NCBI GenBank assembly: GCA_964402055.1
Contig: CAYOAV010000003.1
Location: 1-64,000, forward strand
Length of the DNA: 64,000 nt
DNA from: UMGS363 sp964402055
GTDB taxonomy: Bacteria; Bacillota; Clostridia; Oscillospirales; Ruminococcaceae
Direction of reading: 5' to 3'
This document shows, one piece after another, positions 8,867-18,121 of the stretch; position 1 is the stretch's first letter; every line of letters begins with the position of its first letter. Under the pieces are notes generated by a model, which did no database searches, had not been told where the DNA came from, and saw nothing but the letters and a program-made list of their open reading frames with translations. The position numbers and the translations under genes are program-made.

Positions 8867-10150
8867 TTAGCCTTCGATTTTTGCGCTATCTTTAACAATC
8901 TTAGCTGCTTCTGCAACCTTCATATCTGCCTTAAGACCTTCAACGCTGATATACATCTTAACCTGTTCAACAGGCATATTATACTGTTCAGCGATCTTAG
9001 CATATTCCTCGTCAGCCTTTTCATCGCTGATCTCAACGTTCTCAAGCTCTGCAATCTTTTCAAGAGCAAGACGAATCTTAACTTCCTTTTCAGCTCTGTC
9101 AGCAAATGTCTTTCTGAAATCAGCCATCTGCATACCTGTATATGTGAGATAAAGATCAAGTGTAAGACCCTGCTGTGAAAGCTGCATCTCAAAGTTACGA
9201 ACCATCTCGTCAATCTGAGCTTCAAACATAACCTGTGGGATTTCAGCAGTCATCTTACCGATAAGAGCTTCATAAAGCTGATTGTCAGCGGCATTTTCAG
9301 CAGCCTTTTCAGCACTTTCTTCGAGCTTCTTTCTATAATCAGCCTTAAGCTCATCAAGTGTATCGAAATCTGTTGCGTCCTTAACAAATTCATCATCAAG
9401 GTCAGGGAGTTCCTTAGCTCTGAGTTCGTGAAGCTTAATCTTGAACTCGGCAGGCTGACCTGCAAGCTCCTTCATCTGATAATTTTCAGGGAAGGTTACA
9501 TTGATAGTGAATTCCTCGCCAGCATTCTTGCCAACGATCTGATCCTCAAAGCCAGGTATAAACTGACCTGAACCAAGGTTAAGCTCATAATTCTTTTCAG
9601 AACCGCCGTCGAATGCAACACCATCCTTAAAGCCTTCAAAATCAATAACAGCAACATCCCCGTTCTGTGCAGCTCTGCCTTCAACAGTTACAAGTCTGCC
9701 GTTTCTTTCACGGAGAGCTTCAATTGCCTTATCGATCTTTTCGTCTGTAACCTCTTCTACAGTCTTCTTAACTTCAATTCCTTTATAATCGGAAACTTCT
9801 ACTTCAGGCTTAGCTGTGCAAGTAACTTCGTAAACTACGCCATCATTCTTATTAATGCTCTTAACATTGATTTCAGGATTAGCAACAAGCTTAATACCTG
9901 CTTCTTCAACTGCAGGAGCAACAACTACAGGGATAAGCTCGTTTACAGCGTCCTCCCAGAACACATTTTCACCGTAAAGCTTCTCAACCATTTTTCTGGG
10001 AGCATTACCCTTTCTAAAGCCCTTTACAGCGATATTCTTCTTTGCTTTTCTATAAGCTTTTTCAACAGCCTCTTCAAACTGAGCTGCGTCAGCACTGATT
10101 TCAAGCACATAAGTATTTGCTTCTGTTTTATTATTTGATACTAAACTCAT
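8867..10150 (-). CDS. tig: trigger factor, ribosome-associated peptidyl-prolyl isomerase
   Basis: The 427-residue chaperone binds nascent chains at the ribosome exit tunnel. The ribosome-docking signature is visible as GFRKGNAPRKMVEKLYG in the N-terminal domain. The FKBP-type isomerase domain follows (GDVAVIDFEGF through FIPGFEDQIVG), then the helical C-terminal chaperone domain. The ATG at 10150 was chosen because GGAGGAA precedes it at normal spacing; the longer frame adds nine residues without a ribosome binding site. It is first of the tig-clpP-clpX group. Confidence 0.96.
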   Translation of the reverse strand: MSLVSNNKTEANTYVLEISADAAQFEEAVEKAYRKAKKNIAVKGFRKGNAPRKMVEKLYGENVFWEDAVNELIPVVVAPAVEEAGIKLVANPEINVKSINKNDGVVYEVTCTAKPEVEVSDYKGIEVKKTVEEVTDEKIDKAIEALRERNGRLVTVEGRAAQNGDVAVIDFEGFKDGVAFDGGSEKNYELNLGSGQFIPGFEDQIVGKNAGEEFTINVTFPENYQMKELAGQPAEFKIKLHELRAKELPDLDDEFVKDATDFDTLDELKADYRKKLEESAEKAAENAADNQLYEALIGKMTAEIPQVMFEAQIDEMVRNFEMQLSQQGLTLDLYLTYTGMQMADFRKTFADRAEKEVKIRLALEKIAELENVEISDEKADEEYAKIAEQYNMPVEQVKMYISVEGLKADMKVAEAAKIVKDSAKIEG

Positions 10151-10185
10151 TATTAACTTCCTCCATATAATAAACAATACAATTG

Positions 10186-10214
10186 ATTATATCATATTTT
10201 TACTTACATTACCA
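10186..10214 (-). promoter_or_regulatory. possible promoter of tig-clpP-clpX
   Basis: On the minus strand a perfect -10 TATAAT (10186-10191) is preceded after 17 bp by TGGTAA (10209-10214), a weak -35. It lies about 35 bases before the tig start. Confidence 0.45.
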
Positions 10215-10247
10215 TATTTTTGCCCATTTTTCCACGTTATAAACAAT

Positions 10248-10934
10248 TTACATAATCAATTTAGGGCAAAATTGCACAAAATCACCCGCAATAAGCTGAT
10301 AATTTATTCCGTCCACCTCACCACATACAGCAAACCTGTGTGCATTTCCATGAAGATGACCGTAATAGCAATTTTTAATGTCATATTTAAACAGCACCGC
10401 AAGTATTTCACGGTTATAATCATTAGCGAAAATCGGCGGATAATGCAGAAAAACGATAGGCTTTTTACCGTCATTAAGAGCTGATTTTATTGATGCTTCA
10501 AGCCTTCCTGCTTCACGAGCAAGAACCTTTACATCGGCAGGCTCCTCGGAATCCTTTATCCAGCCTCTTGTACCGCAGATACCGTATTCACCGTATGGAT
10601 AATGATTATTATGCAATATTGTAATCGTGTCAAAATGATTTTCTTCAAGAAATCGGTTCATCTTAGCCATGGAATTCCACCAATAATCGTGATTTCCTTT
10701 AAGAATGACCTTTTTTCCGTTAAGACGATTGATGAAATCGAAATCCGCTTTTGCTTCATCAAAATTTATCGCCCAGGAAATATCCCCAGGAATAACGACC
10801 GTATCACCTTCCGAAACAGTATTCTGCCAATTATTTTCCAGACGTTCAACGTGGTTGTCCCAGCCTGCAAAAATATTCATCGGCTTATTCGCCGAAAGCG
10901 AAAGGTGAAGATCGGCAATTGCATATAATGACAT
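10248..10934 (-). CDS. metallophosphoesterase (calcineurin-like)
   Basis: The 228-residue protein has the metal-binding motifs of calcineurin-like phosphoesterases: ADLHLS at the N-terminus (DxH), PGDISW (GDxxW), KGNHDYWW (GNHD), FLHYPP and the final GHLHG. It probably acts on a small phosphoester in the cytosol, but the substrate is not readable. The start codon overlaps the thrC stop as TAATG, so translation is likely coupled. It is the last gene of the rplS-to-thrC run. Confidence 0.88.
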   Translation of the reverse strand: MSLYAIADLHLSLSANKPMNIFAGWDNHVERLENNWQNTVSEGDTVVIPGDISWAINFDEAKADFDFINRLNGKKVILKGNHDYWWNSMAKMNRFLEENHFDTITILHNNHYPYGEYGICGTRGWIKDSEEPADVKVLAREAGRLEASIKSALNDGKKPIVFLHYPPIFANDYNREILAVLFKYDIKNCYYGHLHGNAHRFAVCGEVDGINYQLIAGDFVQFCPKLIM

Positions 10935-12427
10935 TACAAACCAAGCTCGGCAAGAACGTAATCCTTCTGTTCGTCCTTGGAAATTACCTTGCTGAAACGT
11001 ACAGGCTTTGTACGGAGAGCGGCAAGTGACTCGGGAACAGGATAACCAGAAAGCTCATTAAGTCTGTCAATCATATCATATTCATCAAGCTCGGACTTTT
11101 TGCCCTCGATAGCTTCAAGAACGCTCGCACTGAACTTGTATGGGCTTGCAGTCGAAGCAATTACAGTCTTGGTATTATCACCTGTTGCAGCCTTATAATC
11201 CTCATAAACCTTGACAGCAACAGCGGAATGTGTATCAAGGGTATAAGAATACTTATCAAAGATAGCCTTGATAGTAGCCTTTGTTTCCTCATCTGTGCAG
11301 AAGCCTGCGGAAAATTCTTCCTTAAGCTTTGCCTTGATATCATCGGAAACCTCATATCTTCCCTCGGAAGAAAGCTTACCGAACCACTCTCTGATCTGAG
11401 CGTCGTTATAGCCTGTCATAATATAGAGAAGTCTTTCAAGGTTGCTTGAAATAAGAATATCCATTGACGGAGAAATAGTTGTAATAAAATCTCTGTTTCT
11501 GTCATAAATACCAGTTGTGAGGAAATCAGTAAGAACCTTATTTGAGTTAGAAGCACAAATAAGCTTATTAACAGGAAGTCCCATATTCTTAGCATAATAA
11601 GCGGCAAGAATATTACCAAAGTTACCTGTCGGAACAACAATATTTATCTTATCTCCTGCCTTTATCTCATTATCCTTAACGAGGGAAGCATAAGCGGAGA
11701 TATAATAAATAATCTGCGGAGCAAGACGTCCCCAGTTGATAGAGTTAGCGCTAGAGAACATAAGCTTATTTTCTTCAAGCTTCGCTGCAATTTCAGAGTT
11801 ACCGAAGATATTTTTAACTCCTGTCTGACAATCGTCAAAATTGCCTTTAAGGGCACATACAGCAACGTTTTCGCCGTCCTGTGTTGTCATCTGACGCTTC
11901 TGCATCGGGCTAACGCCGTCCTCAGGATAGAATACCATTATCTGTGTGCCGGGAACATCAGCAAAGCCTTCAAGAGCAGCCTTTCCTGTATCGCCTGATG
12001 TTGCAACAAGGATAACGATCTTCTTATCTATATTTATTTTCTTAGCTGAGGTTGTGAGAAGGTATGGCAAAATCTGGAGAGCCATATCCTTGAATGCACA
12101 GGTAGGTCCATGCCAAAGCTCAAGCACATAAGTACCCTCAAAAAGATGGGATATTTCAGCAATATTTTCACTTTCAAAATTCTTTACAGAATAAGCGTTA
12201 TCAGTACAATAACGAATTTCTGCGTCAGTGAAATCGGAAAGATACTTTGCAAAAATATAAGTAGCTCTTTCGGAGTAGCTCATATCGCCAAGCTTAACGA
12301 TCTCTTCCATTGAAACAGAGGGGATCTCAGCGGGAACAAAAAGTCCTCCATCCTTAGAAATTCCCTGAACGATTGCTTCTGCAGACGTAATTTTTACGCT
12401 GCTGTCACGGGTGCTTTTGTAATACAT
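10934..12427 (-). CDS. thrC: threonine synthase
   Basis: This 497-residue PLP enzyme converts O-phosphohomoserine to threonine. The PLP lysine is K113 in HGPTCAFKDMA, the family signature, and the phosphate-binding stretch VPTGNFGN follows. The length fits the longer class of threonine synthases found in clostridia and yeast. It starts 15 bases after yraN, with AAAGGA somewhat far upstream. No T-box leader precedes it, which agrees with its position inside an operon. Confidence 0.96.
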   Translation of the reverse strand: MYYKSTRDSSVKITSAEAIVQGISKDGGLFVPAEIPSVSMEEIVKLGDMSYSERATYIFAKYLSDFTDAEIRYCTDNAYSVKNFESENIAEISHLFEGTYVLELWHGPTCAFKDMALQILPYLLTTSAKKINIDKKIVILVATSGDTGKAALEGFADVPGTQIMVFYPEDGVSPMQKRQMTTQDGENVAVCALKGNFDDCQTGVKNIFGNSEIAAKLEENKLMFSSANSINWGRLAPQIIYYISAYASLVKDNEIKAGDKINIVVPTGNFGNILAAYYAKNMGLPVNKLICASNSNKVLTDFLTTGIYDRNRDFITTISPSMDILISSNLERLLYIMTGYNDAQIREWFGKLSSEGRYEVSDDIKAKLKEEFSAGFCTDEETKATIKAIFDKYSYTLDTHSAVAVKVYEDYKAATGDNTKTVIASTASPYKFSASVLEAIEGKKSELDEYDMIDRLNELSGYPVPESLAALRTKPVRFSKVISKDEQKDYVLAELGL

Positions 12428-12442
12428 AATTCAACAATCCTT

Positions 12443-12820
12443 TTATAATATAGTCATTATATCGCTTGCATCAAAGGCATTTTCGATATAATTAAATCCA
12501 ACAATTTTCCTGCCGTCGGCAATTATCTGTACGACATCAAACCTCGGCTGAAGTTCATGCGGGAATTTGACGGAATAAACCTGCGAGGCACGGATAATAA
12601 GCCGTTTTTTTCGCATAGTAACAGCGTCAAAGCCGCTTTCGATAAAATCAGGAGTACGGGTCTTTACTTCGACAAATGTGATAATACCATCCTTTTCGGC
12701 GATAATATCAATTTCTCCGCCCTTTATCCGAAAATTTCTCTTTAAGATTTTATATCCCTTTTTTTCAAGATAAAACGCAGCAACCTTTTCTCCAAACTCG
12801 CCCAATTCCTTAGCCGTCAT
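12443..12820 (-). CDS. YraN family (UPF0102) nuclease-fold protein
   Basis: The 125-residue protein belongs to the YraN/UPF0102 family, which has a restriction-endonuclease-like fold. The conserved core can be seen: GEKVAAFYLEKKGYKILKRN, then GGEIDIIAEKDGIITFVEVKTR, containing the E-x-D...E-x-K catalytic-type residues. The cellular role is not established. The start overlaps the rnhB end by 4 bases, and rnhB-yraN pairing is common in bacteria. Confidence 0.92.
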   Translation of the reverse strand: MTAKELGEFGEKVAAFYLEKKGYKILKRNFRIKGGEIDIIAEKDGIITFVEVKTRTPDFIESGFDAVTMRKKRLIIRASQVYSVKFPHELQPRFDVVQIIADGRKIVGFNYIENAFDASDIMTIL

Positions 12821-13434
12821 AGCTTCTCGCCGCCGTTTTTAGCATACAGCTTACGCAAAAAGGTTTTTCTATGGACAGGTGATGCACCATATTTGAGTAT
12901 CATCTCGTTATGGAGCTTTGTTCCATAGCCCTTATGACGTTCAAACTGATACTGGGGATATTCCTCAGCAAGCTTCATCATATATCTGTCACGCTCAACC
13001 TTTGCAAGAATTGAAGCGGCAGCAATACTCGCCGAAGTTCCGTCACCCTTTACAAGCGTTTTAACATCGCAGTCAAGGTGCGGTGTTCTGTTACCATCAA
13101 CAAGTGCAAGCTGAACGTCCTTTCCAAGACCTTCAACCGCTCTTTTCATCGCAAGGAAGGTTGCTTCAAGAATATTTATTTCATCAATTTCCTCAACGCT
13201 TGCAGCTGCGATGCAGTATGCTTCTGCTTTTGCGATTATCTCGTCATAGAGCAGTTCTCGTTTTTTTTCAGAAAGCTTTTTACTATCATTAAGACCTTCG
13301 ATAACAATTCCCTCAGGCAATATCACAGCGGCAGCATAGACATCACCTGCAAGAGGACCTCTACCAGCCTCATCAACACCGCAGAAAATACCATTTTCAG
13401 CACGGAACTCACTATCATACTCAAACAGCGTCAT
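12817..13434 (-). CDS. rnhB: ribonuclease HII
   Basis: RNase HII (205 residues with the start chosen here) removes ribonucleotides and RNA from RNA-DNA hybrids. The metal-binding motif GVDEAGRGPLAG, the glutamate-aspartate pair of the active site, and DGNRTP are visible. I moved the start to the ATG at 13434; the longer frame runs back through rbgA and adds 25 residues unrelated to the family. The gene overlaps the end of rbgA by 14 bases. Confidence 0.95.
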   Translation of the reverse strand: MTLFEYDSEFRAENGIFCGVDEAGRGPLAGDVYAAAVILPEGIVIEGLNDSKKLSEKKRELLYDEIIAKAEAYCIAAASVEEIDEINILEATFLAMKRAVEGLGKDVQLALVDGNRTPHLDCDVKTLVKGDGTSASIAAASILAKVERDRYMMKLAEEYPQYQFERHKGYGTKLHNEMILKYGASPVHRKTFLRKLYAKNGGEKL

Positions 13435-14314
13435 TATCCTTAGTCCTTTCGCCCTTTTCGGGAAGTTCAAGAGTGACCCTGCCAAGCTTACCACTTCTGA
13501 ACTCGTCAAGCACGGTAATAGCGGCTCTTTCTGTGTTTATCTCTCCGCCCGATATAAGCATTCCGCGAGCCTTGCCGACCTTTTGCAGTAGCTCATAGCC
13601 GTCCTCATCGTGTTCAGTTGATATCTTATACCTTGTACAAAGCGTGTCCTTATACATATCGTTAAGAACAAAAAGCAAACGTGACGCAAGAGCTTCAACG
13701 TCCACAACATCGTCCTTGACAGCACCTGTAAAGGCAAGCCTTTCGCCGACAATTTTATCTTCAAATTTTGGCCAAAGAACACCAGGCATATCAAGCAATT
13801 CAACATCATCGGCAATTTTCACCCATTGTTTATTGAGCGTTACACCAGGTCTGTCCTCAACCTTAGCTTTTTTCTGTTTTGCGAGGCGGTTTATCAGCGA
13901 AGATTTTCCGACATTCGGAATACCAACGATCATAACGTGCAGAACACGTCCCGACATACCCTTTGCCTCAAATTTTGCAATAGTATCCTTCAGAACAGTT
14001 TTCACAGCAGGAACGAACTTATTTACTCCTCTGCCGCTGCGGCAATCTGTCGGTATAGCTGTTATCCCGATACTATTATAATATGATATCCATTTCTGAA
14101 CAGCCTGTTCATCGGCGGTATCACACTTATTAAGAATAACTATTCTTGGTTTTCCCTCGATGAGGTTCTGCAAATCGGGATTTCTGCTTGAAACAGGAAT
14201 CCTTGCATCAATAACCTCTGCAACAGCGTCAACAAGCGGAAGAGATGATTTTATCATTCGCTTGGTTTTCGCCATATGCCCAGGGAACCATTGAATAGAT
14301 GGTATTTCAGTCAT
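13421..14314 (-). CDS. rbgA: ribosome biogenesis GTPase RbgA (YlqF)
   Basis: This is a circularly permuted GTPase of 297 residues that acts in late 50S subunit maturation. The permuted order is clear: the G4 motif NKCD comes first, then G1 GIPNVGKSS, then G3 DMPGVLWP. The N-terminal IQWFPGHMAKTKR is the YlqF hallmark. It lies between lepB and rnhB, as in Bacillus subtilis (rplS-ylqF-rnhB), which supports the name. Confidence 0.96.
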   Translation of the reverse strand: MTEIPSIQWFPGHMAKTKRMIKSSLPLVDAVAEVIDARIPVSSRNPDLQNLIEGKPRIVILNKCDTADEQAVQKWISYYNSIGITAIPTDCRSGRGVNKFVPAVKTVLKDTIAKFEAKGMSGRVLHVMIVGIPNVGKSSLINRLAKQKKAKVEDRPGVTLNKQWVKIADDVELLDMPGVLWPKFEDKIVGERLAFTGAVKDDVVDVEALASRLLFVLNDMYKDTLCTRYKISTEHDEDGYELLQKVGKARGMLISGGEINTERAAITVLDEFRSGKLGRVTLELPEKGERTKDNDAV

Positions 14315-14327
14315 TTACGCCTCCGTT

Positions 14328-14909
14328 TCAGGCAGGGATGCCAAAGCTTGAAAACGGGAATATTCTGAGAACAACCTTACCGAGAATTTCGTCCTCTGAA
14401 ACAAATCCGACAAGCTCGCTTCGGCTGTCTGTTGAGTTCATTCTGTTATCACCCATAACGAATACACAATCCTTAGGAACAGTCACGGGATAATCATGTC
14501 CGTTTTCGTCAAGTAAAGTGAGATTATTGATATAATCCTCCTGCAAAACCTTTCCGTCAACAGTTACCTCGCCGCTGTCAAAATCGATATCAACAATCTG
14601 ACCGCCTGTTGCGATAACTCTCTTAACGATAACCTTATCAAGGGAAGGATTATCGTTGTCAATGATAACAATATCGCCGTTCTTTGGAGTATAGAAAAGA
14701 TATGAAACGATCAGTCTGTCCTTGTCAACAAGTGTGGGTAGCATAGATTCTCCGTTCACTGCGGCAAGTCTGAAAACAAAGGTAAAAAAGAGTATAACAG
14801 CAAAAAATGCAACAACAAGCGTTTCAACCCATTCAAACAGGTTTTCGGAGCTTGAAATCTTCTTTTCTTCCTCGTCAAGAACCTCATAATTAAGCTCATA
14901 TTTTCCCAT
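14328..14909 (-). CDS. lepB: signal peptidase I
   Basis: The 193-residue membrane protease removes signal peptides from exported proteins. There is one transmembrane helix at about residues 30-50. The catalytic serine is S55 in NGESMLPTL and the general-base lysine is K96 in VIVKRVIATGG, followed by box E, GDNRMNSTDSR. The ATG at 14909 was chosen because it gives the standard short cytoplasmic N-terminus and follows AAAGGG. It sits between rplS and rbgA after a strong terminator, so some of its transcription must be read-through or its own. Confidence 0.96.
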   Translation of the reverse strand: MGKYELNYEVLDEEEKKISSSENLFEWVETLVVAFFAVILFFTFVFRLAAVNGESMLPTLVDKDRLIVSYLFYTPKNGDIVIIDNDNPSLDKVIVKRVIATGGQIVDIDFDSGEVTVDGKVLQEDYINNLTLLDENGHDYPVTVPKDCVFVMGDNRMNSTDSRSELVGFVSEDEILGKVVLRIFPFSSFGIPA

Positions 14910-14991
14910 AATCGTCAACCCTTTCCAATATTTTATTGATTTTAATGTTCCGACAACCTGCATGCTATCGGCACAGCATTGACTATGTAGC

Positions 14992-15015
14992 AAAAAAGGG
15001 ACAAAGCTGTCCCTT
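14992..15015 (-). terminator. intrinsic terminator after rplS
   Basis: The arms AAGGGACA and TGTCCCTT with a 4-base loop form an 8-bp stem (14996-15015), and on the minus strand the stem runs into a T-tract. It ends or attenuates transcription between rplS and lepB. Confidence 0.8.
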
Positions 15016-15028
15016 ATATGCGATAAAA

Positions 15029-15373
15029 TTACTTGATCTGCTCCTTAACCTTAGCAGCCTTACCAACTCTGCCACGGATATAATAGAGCTTGCTGCGGCG
15101 AACCTTACCGCTTCTTACGAGTTCAACCTTCTCAATGATGGGAGAATGAACAGGGAATACCCTTTCAACGCCGCATCCGTAGGAAAGACGTCTAACTGTG
15201 AATGTTTCGTTGATACCGCCGTGCTTCTTAGCGATTACAGTACCCTCGAAGATCTGGATTCTGTACTTGTCGCCTTCCTTGATTCTAACGTGTACCTTTA
15301 CTGTGTCACCAACGTTTACAACGGGTGCGTTTTCTTTCATGCTACTCTGGCTAATAAGCTTAAGTGCGTCCAT
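15029..15373 (-). CDS. rplS: 50S ribosomal protein L19
   Basis: Ribosomal protein L19 (114 residues) lies at the interface of the 30S and 50S subunits. The family sequence is unmistakable: GDTVKVHVRIKEGDK, FEGTVIAKKHGG, TFTVRRLSYGCGVERVFP and SKLYYIRGRVGKAAKVKE. The ATG at 15373 has a strong AGGAGG 9 bases upstream; longer in-frame starts lie in the structured leader. It is followed by a terminator and then lepB. Confidence 0.98.
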   Translation of the reverse strand: MDALKLISQSSMKENAPVVNVGDTVKVHVRIKEGDKYRIQIFEGTVIAKKHGGINETFTVRRLSYGCGVERVFPVHSPIIEKVELVRSGKVRRSKLYYIRGRVGKAAKVKEQIK

Positions 15374-15540
15374 GGATAAATTCCTCCTAATAATTTCAGA
15401 CATTCTTACCTCACGCAAGCTGACCGATACAACGATCTGTGGCAGCGGACTGTCCTTTTAATGTCAACCGTATTTACGGCGGCACTAATCTCGTGTCATA
15501 GCATATTTCTACGTCTACGAAACGGATTTTCAAATGCTAT
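15374..15540 (-). promoter_or_regulatory. structured rplS leader (L19-leader-like)
   Basis: The 165-base leader contains at least two hairpins. The first is an outer stem ATAGCAT (15534-15540) with ATGCTAT (15498-15504) right at the expected transcript start. The second is CCGT/ACGG with a 4-base loop (15468-15479). Autoregulatory L19 leaders are known in low-GC Gram-positives, but I cannot test whether this one matches the Rfam family. Confidence 0.5.
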
Positions 15541-15543
15541 TTA

Positions 15544-15572
15544 ATTTTAACACATCATTCCGAAAATTACAA
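15544..15572 (-). promoter_or_regulatory. sigma-A promoter of rplS
   Basis: On the minus strand TTGTAA (15567-15572) and TAAAAT (15544-15549) are 17 bp apart. They are placed so that transcription starts at the first leader hairpin. Confidence 0.7.
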
Positions 15573-15604
15573 GTGATTTCACGAAAAAAATCATAATCTG
15601 CTGA

Positions 15605-16276
15605 TTATACAAACAAATCGCCATTATTTTTTAGGATTTTTGTGCGTTTTGTACTAATTTTCAAGTTATCAACACCGCAATACCTTTGCAAAGCTTCGCA
15701 AAACACATTTGAATTAATGTTAAGCTCCTGACCTGCCGGCAAATTCACCGTCAGAATGACCGAATCACCGTATTTTTCACAGGAAACAAGTGTAATATTC
15801 GGTCTTATATCAATAAGTATCATTCCCTTTTTCTTTGAATGCTTTTCGACCTCGATTTTTTCAAGGCTCATCATATGACCGAAGCCTGCAATTATATCCT
15901 CAGGTGTTTTATTTTCACAAATAAGAGTAAATTCATACTCGGAAAAAGCAATTTCCTTATTTTTACTCTGAGGTGCTGTCATAGAAATGAAATGCAGTCC
16001 TTCGGGAAGAACCGCATTCAGCCTTTTGCACATTTCATCATATGGCAGCTGCTCCACCGTTTCAAAATCCATAATTTCGCAGTCACTTTCCACTCCAAGA
16101 GCAAGTGCAAGCGGAAAATTCAGATAGATTCTTGGGTTAAAGCCCTCCGAATACCAGACAGGAAGCCTTGAACGCTTCATCGCACGCTGCATAGTTCTGA
16201 AAAGATCAAGATGCGAAATAAAAACAGCACGTCCTTTTTTTTCAAAAACTCCCCTTACCTCATATTTTTCAGTCAA
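15605..16276 (-). CDS. DUF2344 (TIGR03936) radical-SAM-linked protein
   Basis: The 223-residue protein starts in the family manner (VRGVFEKKGRAVFISHLDLFRTMQRA) and carries LPVWYSEGFNPRIYLNF. These features mark DUF2344/TIGR03936, a domain always found fused to or beside a particular radical-SAM protein. Its exact function is unknown. It overlaps the end of the partner gene by 8 bases, so the two are co-translated. It ends about 60 bases before the rplS promoter region. Confidence 0.92.
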   Translation of the reverse strand: MTEKYEVRGVFEKKGRAVFISHLDLFRTMQRAMKRSRLPVWYSEGFNPRIYLNFPLALALGVESDCEIMDFETVEQLPYDEMCKRLNAVLPEGLHFISMTAPQSKNKEIAFSEYEFTLICENKTPEDIIAGFGHMMSLEKIEVEKHSKKKGMILIDIRPNITLVSCEKYGDSVILTVNLPAGQELNINSNVFCEALQRYCGVDNLKISTKRTKILKNNGDLFV

Positions 16277-18113
16277 AGCAAGGTCCTCCTATACATTTAC
16301 TTACGCCACAACCAGCACATTTTTCACGGCAATTCGGTGTAGTTACTCCATTATGTGCAGTTTTATTCTCACGGATAAGGAATTCCTTTGTAACATAATA
16401 ATCAAAGCTATCCCACGGAAAAAGCTCGTCAAATTCACGTCTGCGGCAGGCATAGAAATTCATATCAAGATTATTTTTTTCAAATGCTTCAACCCAGGCT
16501 TCATAATTATAATGCTCATCCCAGCTGTCGAATTTACAGCCGTTTTTCCATGCGTCATATATGACCTGGGATATACGTCTGTCGCCCCTTGCAAGCACTG
16601 CTTCAAGGACAGAAATTCGGTATTTGCTCCAGCTGACATTTATATTCCTTATACCCTTTGTTTCAGAAAGAAGGATATCCTGCTTATGCTTTATCTCCTC
16701 CTCTGTTGCCTGAGGTTCAAATTCAAAGGGTGTAAACGGCTTAGGCACAAAGGTAGCACAGCTGATAGAGATCTGAATATGCTTTCCTCTCGGACGGTTT
16801 GGATTCTGATAAAAAAGGTCGCATATTTTCTTAGCAAGCTCTGCAATACCTCTTATATCGTCATCAGTTTCAGTTGGCAAGCCAAGCATAAAATAAAGCT
16901 TAACAGCTGTATATCCTCCATCAAAGGCAAGCTTACAGGCACGGAATATCTCCTCCTCGGTGATATTCTTATTGATAACATCACGAAGCCTTTGCGTTCC
17001 CGCTTCGGGGGCAAAGGTCAGACCGCTCTTACGCACCTTTTGTATCTGATCCATAAGCTCCTTACTGAAACGGTCAATACGCATTGACGGAAGTGAGAGA
17101 TTTATACGTTCATCCTCTGTATAGTCTGAAAGCTTTACAAGCATATTTTCAATATCTGAATGATCGCTTGTACTCAATGATGAAAGCGATATTTCCTCAT
17201 AGCCTGTACTTTCGCAGAGATTTTTCGCTTCATCACAGATTACACCTGTTGATTTTTCTCGGAAAGGACGATATATATACCCTGCCTGACAAAATCTGCA
17301 GCCTCTTATACAGCCACGCAGAACCTCTACAATAGCTCTGTCATGCACGACCTCACAATATGGTACGACAAATTTTTCGGGATAATAAACTGTACTCAGA
17401 TCCTTGATTATACGCTTCTTTATAACAGGCGATGCACAAGCTATATTCGGTGTAAAGGAAGTTACCTTGCCGCCATCATCGTATGTTACATCATAAAAAG
17501 AAGGAACATAAACCCCTTCAAGCTTTGCGGCAGCTTCAAGAAACTCATTCTTTGAAGCATTTTTCTTTTTCATTTCAACATATAAGTCATAAACCGCAAG
17601 ATTAATTTCCTCACCCTCGCCGAGAATAAACAAATCAAAAAATTCTGCTATCGGTTCAGGGTTACATACACACGGTCCGCCGCCTATAACAATAGGCGAA
17701 AGCGCTGTACGGTCTTTCGCCTTTACAGGTACTCCTGCAAGGTCGAGCATATTAAGAATATTGGTATAACACATTTCATACTGAATGGTGAAGCCGATGA
17801 AATCAAAATCCTTTATCGGTTCAAGGCTTTCCAAGCCATAAAGCGGAATATCATTTTCACGCATAAGCCTTTCAAAATCAACATCAGGTGCAAAAACTCG
17901 TTCGCACCAGAAATTTTCACGTTCATTTGTAAGCGAATAAAGTATCTTCATTCCGAGATGTGACATTCCGATCTCATATGTATCGGGAAAACAGAATGCA
18001 AACCTCATATCAATTTTGCTTTTATCCTTAACAACGCTGTTAAGCTCACCGCCAATATAACGTGACGGCGTTTTAACTTCAAGCAAAAGCTTTTCTATTT
18101 TTTCCTTTAACAT
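16269..18113 (-). CDS. TIGR03960 family B12-binding-type radical SAM protein
   Basis: The 614-residue protein has the radical-SAM cluster motif in GCIRGCRFCQAGYIYRP (CxxxCxxC), preceded by a domain resembling the B12-binding N-terminal region of YgiQ-like enzymes. It ends in a cysteine-rich tail (CREKCAGCG...CIGGPC) that may bind a second cluster. The family is widespread in Firmicutes next to DUF2344. The substrate is not established, though RNA or protein modification has been suggested for similar proteins. A strong AGGAGG precedes the start. Confidence 0.92.
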   Translation of the reverse strand: MLKEKIEKLLLEVKTPSRYIGGELNSVVKDKSKIDMRFAFCFPDTYEIGMSHLGMKILYSLTNERENFWCERVFAPDVDFERLMRENDIPLYGLESLEPIKDFDFIGFTIQYEMCYTNILNMLDLAGVPVKAKDRTALSPIVIGGGPCVCNPEPIAEFFDLFILGEGEEINLAVYDLYVEMKKKNASKNEFLEAAAKLEGVYVPSFYDVTYDDGGKVTSFTPNIACASPVIKKRIIKDLSTVYYPEKFVVPYCEVVHDRAIVEVLRGCIRGCRFCQAGYIYRPFREKSTGVICDEAKNLCESTGYEEISLSSLSTSDHSDIENMLVKLSDYTEDERINLSLPSMRIDRFSKELMDQIQKVRKSGLTFAPEAGTQRLRDVINKNITEEEIFRACKLAFDGGYTAVKLYFMLGLPTETDDDIRGIAELAKKICDLFYQNPNRPRGKHIQISISCATFVPKPFTPFEFEPQATEEEIKHKQDILLSETKGIRNINVSWSKYRISVLEAVLARGDRRISQVIYDAWKNGCKFDSWDEHYNYEAWVEAFEKNNLDMNFYACRRREFDELFPWDSFDYYVTKEFLIRENKTAHNGVTTPNCREKCAGCGVSKCIGGPCFD

Positions 18114-18121
18114 ATATCCTC

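Noticed and set aside
12428..12442. T-box or threonine-responsive leader before thrC
   Set aside because: Only 15 bases separate yraN and thrC, too short for such an element; thrC is inside an operon.
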